Shown: positions 38,163 to 48,840 of the stretch, one piece after another
Numbering within the stretch: the stretch's first letter is position 1
How the letters are laid out: each line of letters begins with the position of its first letter
Assembly: GCF_043290135.1 (NCBI RefSeq)
Contig: NC_134703.1
Location: forward strand, 108,448,005-108,512,004
DNA length: 64,000 nt
Reading direction: 5' to 3'
DNA from: Rhipicephalus microplus
Taxonomy: Eukaryota; Arthropoda; Arachnida; Ixodida; Ixodidae
Made by a program: the position numbers and the translations under genes
The notes under the pieces: model-generated
Told to the model about the DNA's origin: nothing
The model's database searches: none
Seen by the model: the letters and a program-made list of their open reading frames with translations, nothing else

Positions 38163-39290
38163 CCAGACAGACAGACAGAAAAAATTTATTAGCCAGTGTG
38201 TTGGTACCCTCTGGATTCCCTGGACAACCGCGCGGTCCCACACCACGTCTACACGGTCATGCCTCTCGCCGCAATGACATCGGCTGCCCTAGACACCGCA
38301 GCAAGCTGCAATGCCGTGTTTCCAGACGAGAGCAGCACCTCGCAGTCCTCCCAGCTTGAGATGGCAGGCTGTCCCCCTCGGGGAGGACCAGCAGGGCAGC
38401 CGAATAGGATATGGGAAATGGTGGCGTGAGATTCACCGCAGAGGGAACATTCCGGAGAAGTGCAACAGTAGTGGGACAGCAGCTGAGGATAGAAAGAGTG
38501 TGAGTCTGGAGATGTCTCCATAGTATTTGTTGGGAGTGCGTAAGAGAAAATTTGGAGGAGGGTAGATCCGACGGTTCAAACGGGGTATTTGTGTGAGCTC
38601 TGCGAAAGTATGTGTAAGCTCTGCTAAAGAAGCCCGAATCGAGGCTGTCCTGAGCCCGGCAAATCAACCCTTGATTGATTTGATCGATATGTGGAGTTTA
38701 ACGTCCCAAAACCACCATATGATTATGAGAGACGCCGTAGTGGAGGGCTCCGGAAATTTCGACCACCTGGGGTTGTTTAACGTGCACCCAAATCTGAGCA
38801 CACGGGTCTACATCATTTCCGCCTCAATCGAAAATGAAGCCGCCGCAGCCTGGATTCGAACCCGCGACCTGCGGGTCAGCAGCCGAGTACCTTAGCCACT
38901 AGACCACCGCGGCGGGGCGGCAAATCAACCGTCAGGCCAATTTATCGGCAGCCTCAATTCCGGAGTTCCCTGAGTCAGCCGGTTCTCACTGGAGCTCTAC
39001 CATTCGCGGTAAATATTGTGTGGGTGTTTTCAACAACTGCCAGACAGAGGGGTGTATTCGGCCCCTGGCATAGTTTTTGAATCAGTAAAGAAATACTGTG
39101 CATCGGATTATGAAAGGGCTATGGCAATGGCGGTCTCCTCTGCCTTCTCAGCTGTAGAGCCTGAAAGAAGGCGGTGAATCAAGGGATGTCGTAGCGTAGG
39201 GTTGTGCGCAACTGCCACAACTTCCTGTGCAGTACAAGCGGCATCTACCCAAATGTCATTCTCAGATTGTCCGTAACGCGTCTGGTTTTT
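38163..39290 (-). pseudogene. LINE 3' portion with RNase H domain (I-like), interrupted by SINE
   Basis: On the minus strand, reading from 39290, are an RNase H start (DIWVDAACTAQEVVAVA), AEKAEETAIAIALS, a stop, then SDAQYFFTDSKT carrying the conserved acidic D of the TDSK motif. After the SINE at 38670-38917 come CSLCGESHATISHILFGC (a C-x2-C...H-x4-C C-terminal knuckle) and NTALQLAAVSRAADVIAARG. The 3' end has AATAAA followed by a (CTGT)n tail (plus strand 38163-38185). RNase H downstream of RT is characteristic of I-group LINEs. Stops and the insertion make it non-functional. Its left neighbour at 39303 is a GGAC array. Confidence 0.85.
38670..38917 (-). mobile_element. SINE inserted in a LINE, with 13-bp target duplication
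   Basis: The best-preserved SINE in the window, from the (TTGA)-type tail at 38671 to the head 'ccccgccgcggtggtctagt' at 38917. 'cggcaaatcaacc' occurs exactly on both sides (38657-38669 and 38918-38930), a clear target-site duplication. B box 'gggttcgaatcca' is intact on the minus strand. It is younger than the LINE it interrupts. Confidence 0.95.
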
Positions 39291-39302
39291 ACATTGCGTG
39301 GG

Positions 39303-39690
39303 TTGGACTGACGGACAGAGGCGTGGACGGACGGACGGAAGCACGAATGAACTGACGGATGCACGGACGGATTAAAGCAAGAACGAACGAACGAACGGAA
39401 GCATTGGTGGACGGACAGAAGCACTAACAAATGGACGCGCGGACAGATGGACGAATGAAAGCGCGGACGCGCGGAAGCACAGATGGATGGACGCATGATT
39501 GAATGGAAGCACGGACAGACAGACAGATGCACGGACGCATGGACGTACGAACAGAAGCATGGACAGAGCACAGAAGCACGGACGGAAAGACGGAAGCACG
39601 GACGGATGGACTAGAGGACGGAAACATGCACGGGTAGACAGACGGACGCACGGAAGCACGAACGGACGGACGGAAGCATGGACTGGTGAA
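39303..39690. repeat. Degenerate GGAC/GGAAGCAC tetranucleotide-based minisatellite
   Basis: Irregular runs of ACGGACGG, GGAAGCAC and AACGAACG words over about 390 bp. Related arrays lie at 51930-52145 and 56588-56790. The several ~100-codon Arg/Ser- or Cys/Ser/Val-rich open frames are repeat artefacts. Confidence 0.85.
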
Positions 39691-41610
39691 TGGATGGGCG
39701 AGCGCACTTAACTCGGGAAGCATGGTATTTTTATCAGCGGAGTTATTCCGGGGCTGGGTTCGAGAACAGATTAGTTAGTGCCCGCGTTTGTCACACCCCG
39801 GTTTCCTGTGTCCGCGCTTGTCACGCTCTACCCCATAGTCTGGCAGCCACTCCACACCACGCCTAGGCAGGCATCTTCACCGCACTCTTTTCCAATCTAC
39901 CCAACCAGTCTTCATTCCTGTAGACGCCTACGGATGAGAGCCACTTGGTGTACCCACCTTGAGAACACATGAGCTAGAGGAAAATGGCTTCGCCGTAACA
40001 TTCACGCACTGTCTCACTTCGAAGTTGTTTCAGTGTTACCATGAGTAGAGTTTTAGTGTTGTCTGCTGTCATCACTATAATGCTGTTTCCCGGTGCCATC
40101 GCCGTAGCGTCTTTCATCTTTCCAAGGAAAAGACACAAAACGTAACGTAACGACAAGCAGTGATCTACCGCAACCTACTGTCCGGCTGCGTCAACTATAC
40201 GTTCCTCGCCTTCAAGCTTTTATTCTCGCAATACCAGTTTGCTTCACTACGAGCTGGAGAAAGCCGGATTGTCAGTTTGAGGAAACGTCAAGTTTAGTCA
40301 TTTACCTTAAATAACCACCAGACACACATTGCTACGACAGTGAGCCGACGAAACCACTGAGGTGGCCTTGACCTGCAAGGAACGCTATGTGAAAGCTACG
40401 CCTGGGCGAAAACGCATCTTCTCTGTAAAGGTGAGAGGCATCCCCTGTGCATGCGCGAAGGAAAGCTCTCCGCAATCAGAACCGTGTGAAAGCCGCCTCT
40501 CAAAGCATGTCAAGCGTCTCACTAGTCCATAGTCGTTACCTGTCTGCTTCGCTCATTCCAGGTGCTTCATACACGTCATCGCGTGTAAGACAAATGTTTG
40601 TCAGTTCTCCTCTTGACTGGCACCGTTACGGCACTTTAAAATAAAGGTCGTTGCATGCGCGTGGTGTTGAAACCCCACCTGGCTCCTTAGCCCGAGCCCT
40701 CTTTTTGGGTGCCGTGCGGCTTCACGCTTGTGTTGAGAGAACGAGAGGAAGAGGGGAATATGAGCGGAGTGCGCAGATGCCAACGTCTGCGCATACGTCA
40801 GAGATCGGCTCCGAGATAAGGTTACTCTGAGATAAGGTTGGCGAGTGCGAAATAAGTCTGCATGTACGTGGCATTTGTGCTTGAAGGGCGACTGTCTCGC
40901 ACGTGCCTTCCGGATTGCGCCACGGAGGAGCACAGCGGTCGTGGCACATCTTGCATAATTGTCAGTGGGCCAACTTTACTCACTGCAAACAGCGGGCACG
41001 TGGGAAAGGTCGAGGAAAAGATGCTTATCGACTGCAGGCTGTATGGTTCATTCGTTGCTAGCTCATGACCGAGTCAATGACCTGTATGTCTCGTGTAGCA
41101 GATGCTATTTTCAGCGCTGCCAGCACCTTTCACCAGCTCTGTCACTACGCCAACGCTTGTAATATCACCTCTTAACCATAAAGTTAATAGCTTAGTCGCG
41201 ATAAGATTAATCGGCTTACAGACACAACCGTGTACTGGTGCTAAGCGTAAATGTAAAGAGGTGGTCGAAAGCTCGCAGACCGCTATGCTATGCAATCAGG
41301 TTGAGGCATGGCCTGGGAACCTTAGACCACTCCTGCAAATAGCTACCAAATATAACTGAGGTCTCTAATTAGTATGACTTCTTCATACTCTATCGATTTA
41401 TTATAACCAGTGTATGCTAATGTGCCATGTAAAGGACATTAACAAAAGAACGTAAAAAGTGGCTTTGTTGAGAAGGACATTACGAGTGCTTCCCACCTGT
41501 GTGGGGATACGGGAAAGGAAAGGGCTTTCGCTGCTGTTGATCGCTTATGCATGGCTGAGAATTTTGCTTGTAATAAGCTAACCTAAAGTGTAAGTTATGA
41601 TTAGAGTGTC
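39691..41610. other. Unassigned sequence
   Basis: It includes a small duplication 'gagataaggtt' (about 40812 and 40830). The stretch 40640-40960 is GC-richer. No gene was recognised. Confidence 0.4.
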
Positions 41611-41870
41611 ATCATCATCCCGTAATGAGGGGGCACCTCACTTCATAGTGAGCTGGACGCTGCTTACATCCACTGCTGGGCAAAGGCCTTTCCCATGCCC
41701 CGCCAGTCAACTCGGCCCTGTGCTTGCTGCTGCCACTTTATACCCGCAAACTTCCTAATCTCATCTGCCCACCTAACTTCCTGTTTCCCCTTCACTCGCT
41801 TGTATTCTCTTGGAATCCAGTCTGTGATCCTTGATGACCTGCAGTCATCAAGGATGGAGTGTAAAACTCC
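41611..41870 (-). pseudogene. LINE 3' end fragment (RTE/BovB-like)
   Basis: The minus-strand frame contains RWADEIRKFAGIKWQQQAQG followed by RVDWRGMGKAFAQQWM, the same terminal block and 3' end seen at 21197-21300 ('actgctgggcaaaggccttt' against 'actgcaggacgaaggcctct' on the plus strand). A short CATCAT tail lies at 41611. The 5' boundary coincides with a 12-bp perfect foldback at 41827-41855. Confidence 0.8.
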
Positions 41871-44800
41871 CAATTTTATTGGTAGTTCCGCAGTTTTGTC
41901 AGGGCCAGATGAGCCGCGTATACCTAAATGTGCCGCGGAAGGAGGGGTTGTAGTAAATGTTTTTTTTTTTTGTTGAACACGTTCTCACGAGGGATGCACT
42001 ACTGCGACCTAAGTGATTATGTGACAGGGTACACGTGTTTCTATGGGTCCACAAATAAATTGGGCTTACAGAATGGCTCGCTAGCATTTCTAAATCTATC
42101 ACTGCAGTGGTAACATGCCGGCAAGAGCTCCATGAATTAGATGCATAATAATGCGTAAAGTAGAAATAAAAGTGATGCCAGCGACCCGCACATTGCTACT
42201 GTTTGGTTGGCAAGAATTTTTCATTTAAGTGTCTCTTCTTTCTTTTTTCAGAACGTAAATTTTTTACAGGTCAAAAAGATGCCGTTGTTTTGTAAAAAAA
42301 GCTTTCTGTTTCTCATTGTAAGATAGAGGTACTGTCGCCTTAAATGAGTGTTTACGTACAATAGCGTGAGTATTCGAAGTTTCAGCCTCCAGGTCATGCT
42401 TCCGTCCTCAGCATGATGAATTCATTCAGCATTACATACGCGAGAAAGAAGCCGCCTTTCAGTCTCTGTATACCAGCGAGGTCAACTTCGTGGGTTACAG
42501 TAGCGCTTACGTTCACGGCAACAGCAAAACGCCGCTTTGCTGGCTCCGTCAAGCAAATTACGGTTGGGAGATTCGGTTGGCTACCGGGGCAGACAGCCAC
42601 GTATGTATTTTAAACAGGCCGGAGTGACTGTCGTAGTTCTTGGCAGTTGGCACGGATTCCCCGCTGGGCGTTTACGCAACTACATGCCGTTCACTTGCGA
42701 CTGTGCGGACGCCCTCGAGCTTCAACGGAAATTCGGAGCCGTGGCCGATGTGTCACGCCCATAGAATTTGCTTAGATGGAATCAGACGTGATGTTTGCAG
42801 TCGGTATGCGAAACAATGCCCCGAACTGTCCCGAATTACCGTAAAGGCTTGCTGTTTCCAATTCGAATCGAATCTTTGATAAAACTTTCTTGTCATGGAT
42901 TAAGAGCAACACGCGAATGGCATTTGCGAACACTAACGAAAGAACATCATAGAAATGCGAACGGTGCCTCGTGAGACTTCGATATATTGTTGGATGTATT
43001 GAAGGTAAGTGTGTTGAGATCAATCAATCAATTTACAACTTCGGAGAGTGGAGCACATGAGATTTAAAAAAAAAACTCTTGTGAGCTTGACTAAGCTGCC
43101 CAACCAGTTGCAGCTTGGCAGAATGCCGTGACAGCATACACTAACCGGCGCAAATAAACATCAGGACGTACAACCCATACAATATCTTTGCACAGAATCA
43201 TAAACAAACATGAGAAAACAGGGGAAAAATACGCGAACGACAAACTTCATATCTGATATTCTATATATTAGCTCACGAAGAAAGCATGAAGCGTAGAGCT
43301 GCGAGACGAGATATCAAAATCATTTGTCCTCGCATGTAAGAAAAAAAATTGTTCTGATAGTTTGAGTTGATGTTTTGTCATTTCTTGGCGAGATTTGAGA
43401 AGTCGTAAAGACACCTGCACATTTTAAATGGTATTCTCAGACAGAGATGCTCAAAGCGCGCTTACATTAGCTGAGTGCATTTCGTCAATGACTGTTTCTT
43501 GCCCGAAATTTCGTAAAATGATGATGACTTGTTCTGGACAGCTTGTCAAGAGTAGAAAGGCAAAGCGAAGCAATGTCCCGAATACCAAGTTTCAGCGCGT
43601 GACAAGACTGCATTATATATTCTGCAGAATTTGCATGCCCAACACTCTCTGAGAAAGGGTTTGCAATGTTGAAATTGTTTTTAGTTATGCGCTTTTTAAA
43701 TGACTGATCCAGGCGAAGTCGAATACCATAAATGCCATACAACTTATTCGGCCCGAACTAGAAAACAGAACAAGCCCTACTCTAAATAGCCACTTGCTGT
43801 TCGAAATTAAGAGCAGGGTGATTGATTCGAACCTCAAGTGGGTGATGAGTTATGCGTATAATAATGCTGGGGCCTTCATTATTACTATTATTGTTCGCCT
43901 TATGACGGATGAGTTGAATAACATAGTATGATGACAGTAGTCACTGGCCCTCAAGAGCTCCATCACAAGTCTATACCGCGCTCTATCGCTCTATCAATTC
44001 GCTCTATCACAAATCAATGGGCCATACGGGCCTCAACAGCAGAAGGGTTGTGGAAACCGAACATGCTGTTTGCACTCATTCATGATGGAAGCTTTTACGA
44101 GAGTGTGCCAACTGACGCAACCGACGGTTGCTAAATGAACCGTTGCACAGTCGGAGACTTTCTCGGACGTTCTATTTAAGGTTTTCCAGCCGGGCCACAG
44201 CGCTACGTCAGCAAGACTCTACTCAATGGCCTCACGGGGCGCAGGCAGCGGTTCACTCACTCCATAGCGAGGTGAACCCGACTGCGGCACGCTTTTTTTT
44301 TTAGCTGCTGAGCAACTAAGCTTCCAGGTACGCGACATTCACCCCAGCCGTTACTTTGTGCCAAGGAGGTATTCTAGGGGATGCACACCCGTACGCTCCT
44401 GAAGGGTTCACCCATCACTCTAGAGGCTGAGACAGCGCTCGTCGCGTTTGTCGAAATAGTTACGGGCAGGCACGGTGCGTATATGGCACAGAGTGCGGGA
44501 GTAACAGACTGACGAGTTGCAGGTGAAGACAGCGTGCTAATTGGATCCATTGTAACCATGTTCTAAGGCTGTGGAGTTTCGAGTAGTAGTGGGTATGGGC
44601 TCTGCCCTCATAGAACAGGCTATGACGACCCGATATCTTGAGGGAAAAGGCTACACCACCATGGAGCGCAAGTGGATTAGAAGCGAAAAAAAAGAGAAAA
44701 AAAAGAATGTGAAGGTGCACTCGATGCATCTGTTCTCGTGAAAAATTGTTCACTTCAGGTTTCTTTGTGAGTTTCTCTCACAAGACACCCATTGTTTCGC

Positions 44801-46456
44801 AAGGAGGAAGTCGTTAACGCTCAGTCGTACATGTCACTATGAGTCATTAAGCCATTAGCGTTGCTTACGCGTCTCTTACGCATGTACGACGCAACATGCT
44901 GCCTTCATGGTGCTCTAGGTGCCTTCGTTTTTAGTCAATATTATTAGAAGCACCAGGGCATGACTGTGTATAACTGGGCGTTTGTGGACAAAATGATTAA
45001 AAACAATCGCTAGGCACCAGATTCATTGCCTTGTCTGTTTTGTCCGAGTAGCATCGACAGGAAGGACAACTCGTGTAATTTCAAACGACAATAAAATATA
45101 TTCAAACCGCTGAATATGTATGCCGGTTCATTTGGTTGTGCTGCGTTTGGATACATGTGCGAATTGCCTGCCACGTTCTGAAGATTGTAAAGTTATCCTA
45201 ACGTGACGTATACAACTGACGTCATGTATTATGAGGCGCTAGTATTTCTAGCCCACACAAACACAGTTTACGTCCCCTGGAAGTCACTGATATTGCAGGA
45301 CCTGAGCTTGAATCTGAGACGCTGCACACTTAGGACACTCTGAGCTCAATGAAATGGCTCAGAAAAAAAAGCTTATTGGTTGTTGTGGAGTGTGTTTAAA
45401 AACTCACAGAATTTCAAGCAGTGATTAAGGGCACAATAGTGTGGGTGACTATTTTACGGGGACAGTTCTGCAGCGCTACGTCTCCCAAGGACATGAATCG
45501 CGCCTGAGTAACATAGATCACTGCCTTGGGCCATCGGAGATCGAGCCACACAAGTGCAGTAAGCGTGACGTAAAACCTTGTGATCCACTGCAGAGAGGCA
45601 TCACATGCAGCAGCTGTGCTCGCACAGAGCTTCACCGCTGCGGCATCACGTGACCGAGAAAACAGTATGCACACAGGCTTTGCAAAACCAATCGAAACAT
45701 AGTTCTCACTAGTTATTGCTAGGTTCACAAGAGTTACACCTTAGTGATTTGTAATTCAATATAATTTGTCCAGTTTATATGCCTCTCTAAAGATGTTAAA
45801 GATAAACAACTGCAGTCCTTTCATCGGTTTATAGCTTAACTGCTTTTATTCCTTGAGCTGTGCATTTGTTCCTGACTAGGCGAAAGTATGAACTGCATTC
45901 ACTAAATGCACCTTTATACAATGTAGGAAAATCTTGAACACAAAACTTAAGCGGAAGTCTTAGCGTCATGTCGCGAGAAGTGACAAAAATCTGGCCGAAT
46001 GTTTTTGTGCTGTGTGTATAAATTAAATATATCATATCATTCAAAGTAGTAATAACTTTAAGATATCGCGTCATACTAATGGGCGCATTTTCAATAAATT
46101 GTTAAAGCAGGATTATTCCGCTGGCGTGCTCTGTGTTGGTCGAATTTATCACTACCGGACCCTGCAACGGTATATCGAAGTTTCGTCCAAACCCTTTCAA
46201 CACGCTATGATGCGTGGTAAAAGCCACTCACACCATATTTGGTGACAATAACACTGAGGTATAACTACTAGTTCCTACAACAGCCTCTGTTCGGGTGGCC
46301 AACAATGAACAAAAGAAGAAAAAACTCTTAGGACAGACAAACTCGCGCGCTTGAGCTGCTGCGTGCAAACGTCAACGTGAATGCGCAAAAATAAAATAGG
46401 CAAATATTTACGAGGTCGTTAAGTGTCGTTTTTTTCGGTGCGATGAAAAGCCTTAC
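41871..46456. other. Long unassigned stretch
   Basis: No recognisable gene or dispersed repeat. Minor items: a T-rich run at about 41960-41972, a 'caatcaatcaat' run at 43021-43031, poly-A and poly-T tracts, and a short inverted pair 'ggttcac/gtgaacc' near 44252-44276. Confidence 0.4.
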
Positions 46457-46519
46457 CTGTTCCGTTCTGAGCTCAGGTGTCTCAGAGGTGCGCTTTCTTT
46501 TGTTTCCGTGACAGCCCAT
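46457..46519 (-). CDS. Candidate first coding exon, unidentified
   Basis: On the minus strand ATG at 46519 opens 21 codons (MGCHGNKRKRTSETPELRTE, then Q) ending exactly at 'acaggtaagg', a consensus donor, with phase 0. An in-frame upstream ATG at 46573 would lengthen it to 39 codons. The KRKR cluster is basic and NLS-like. No family was recognised and no partner exon was found. Confidence 0.2.
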
Positions 46520-48359
46520 CAGTTTCGGCGAAAATCTGTCGCAAGCGGGGGAATGGGGTGGCGTTAAACGCAAATGCTTCCGTGCGTGAACGCTGTTACC
46601 GGTAAACTTTTCTTACTTTATTGTTTATTTTTGTCTCCGTAACGGATAAGTGGCGTGCTGCAGTCCCCGTTAGCTGCAGTCACTTTGTGCACTAATGACG
46701 CCGTGCATATGTATGTTAGTAGATTAAGAGGAACGAGGTGAAAGCGATTGGATAAATGAAAGGGATAAGAAAACACAGGGAAACGAAAATGACGTCACCC
46801 TGACCAATGTCCATTTTATTAACCTGCACTGAGGGTAGAGACCTGCACTGAGGGTAGAGGGTAACATACATTATGTTACGATAATGTAGAGGGACAAAGT
46901 AATGAACGCGCACACAAGCACAGACGGACGACGGTAATCGGTCACCACGGCAGGCGTTCCTGCAAAGGAGCAGTAGGACACCAATCGCTTTCTGCACACC
47001 GATGTTTTGCACCCAGAGTCAAAAAGACTTGCCCCCCCCCCACCCCGATAGCGTTTTGCTGAAAATACGAAAGTCTTAATGCACTACGTGAAAACGTGCG
47101 TGGGACGTCGTATCAAGGGCAAGTGAACTAAAGAGACTCGTCTGTTCCTTCGAACTCGCATGTCTCGCCTGTTCGCGTATCTGGAAAGTGCGCAAAAGCA
47201 TGCGTGGGCGTGACAGATCATCGCTCATTAGCGCGTTTGATACGGGCGCGCTGCTGAGCGGGTGAGACATTACGCTGCACCAGCGGTGACATCGATTTAC
47301 CGCGTAGAGAAAGCTCACGCGTAACTAAGTGGGAAGGAGGCCACTGGGGCGACACCACGATGACAAAACATAGATAGTACTTAGTACAATTTCTGCGCGA
47401 AACATGCCACGTGATAAAGTTTATATGTTCCAGTAATCAACAAAAATCACTTTGCTGCTAGCGGATTACAAAACAAATTTTCAAGTCTATAAACCCGAAT
47501 AGTGCAAAGCATCGCACGGACAACATATCAAGACGGGACATAGCACCAACTATAAACTCAGTGTATCGGTGTCTGTTGCCCGTGATCGCATATATGCACA
47601 CGACACCACAATAATGAAAAAAAAGGGAGGGAGGGCGAAGGAGCACACAAGTCAAGTGGTGTCATATGCCTATCCTATATATGCGATCAAGCGTTGTTAG
47701 CACTGTGTCCTGTCTTGATTTGTTATCATCCGTGTGACACTTGCGTTACTGTTTTGAGTTACGCACCAACAACTACCCCATCAGTATTTCCTCTTGAAGT
47801 ATTCAAGAAACAGCATTCACGATATAGACGAAGTTTTTACTTTCCCTGAGTCGTACGAGCTGGTTTTTATCATTTATTGTATTTAAGAAGTAGTTGGTGC
47901 CTGTGCGCGGTACCTCTTCTTCTGTAAAATAAAGGAATTCATTAGGCAGTGGACAACCACTAAACGATTGACATAGACACGTGGACAAACATTGACGAAC
48001 TTGGTCCTAGTGCTTCAGCGCAAAGAAATGTTCCCTAACACAAGAGTTCAAAAAACACAAATATTCACACTTGGCCACAGTTCTCACTGAGGCTTCTCCA
48101 AGGCCCTATCGCTGAGAAGTTAGAGCATATACAAGGTTCAAGAAGGAAAACAGAATGTCGTCCGAGCAGGTTACATTGCCAAGGCTAGTAACCTGACATC
48201 ATTCTACTTGCTAGTATCTTACCTTGCTTCATTAAGAAAAAAGAAGAAAGCTATATAAGAAACGCAAAAAGTAAGTGTACATTTAAGAGCTCATTTTTTG
48301 TTAGACACAATAACAATGAGATGCAACAGACATATATACCCATGCGCATATATACCGAT
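46520..48359. other. Unassigned sequence with small duplications
   Basis: Contains a perfect 19-bp tandem duplication ('acctgcactgagggtagag' at 46822-46840 and 46841-46859) followed immediately by an 8-bp palindrome arm pair 'gtaacata/tatgttac' (46861-46879). A C run lies near 47033-47041. No gene was seen. Confidence 0.45.
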
Positions 48360-48840
48360 AAAATGGACTGGGGAGATAACCGCTAAGGTAGCTCAGTTGG
48401 TCAGTCAGTCAGTCAGTCAAAGAACTTTATTTGGTCCTGAGAAGACGAGAATGCCCCCGTCAGGGGATACCGTCTGAGGGCCCCGCCCACGATGGCACCG
48501 GGAGGTTAAAGCTCTCGGTGACTTCGCGGGCTCTCTGGACAGTCCTTAGCTGCTGGTCCTTTGCGGAGCTGGTGATAAGCTGGAGCCAGTCTTCCTCTGT
48601 GGAGGGAGACCCTGAGCCCCCGTGCAAGTCGTGACACTGCCACAGCATGTGCTGGAGGGTAGCTCAGTTGGTAGAGCGTCAGACGCGTTACTCGAAGGCT
48701 CGGTCTCTGCCCACGGCAAGCTATCGTTTCGTCCACTTTTCTTTCTTCACATTTACATTACAATTATTTCTAATAGAATCCCCTATACTTTCTTTGGCAT
48801 GATTGTCTGTTAGAGTTCATTAATGAAAAATGAAAAAAAA
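48360..48840 (+). mobile_element. tRNA-type SINE, split by a LINE insertion
   Basis: The left part (48360-48401) ends in 'ggtagctcagttggt'. The right part resumes with the same 15 bases at 48658 and continues 'agagcgtcagacgcgttact', an altered B-box region 'ggctcggtctctgcc', a body and an A-rich end near 48830. The A box (TAGCTCAGTTGG) is excellent. It belongs to a different SINE family from the (TTGA)-tailed one. It is not a functional tRNA: the anticodon arm continues into non-tRNA body and the B-box region has lost bases. Confidence 0.8.
48402..48657 (-). mobile_element. 5'-truncated LINE 3' end (I-like) nested in the SINE
   Basis: Minus-strand frame LQHMLWQCHDLHGGSGSPST...AREVTESFNLPVPSWAG ends at a TGA. 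It is followed by a short 3' UTR with AATAAA and a (CTGA)n tail (plus strand CAGTCAGT, 48402-48418). The HMLWQC word matches the C-terminal knuckle of I-group elements, as in the copy at 38163. The insertion is flanked by the exact 15-bp duplication 'ggtagctcagttggt' (48387-48401, 48658-48672). Confidence 0.9.

Noticed and set aside
48658..48730. tRNA gene
   Set aside because: The A box is excellent but the B-box region is shortened and the sequence continues into a SINE body with an A-rich end. The same head is also found upstream as part of a target duplication.
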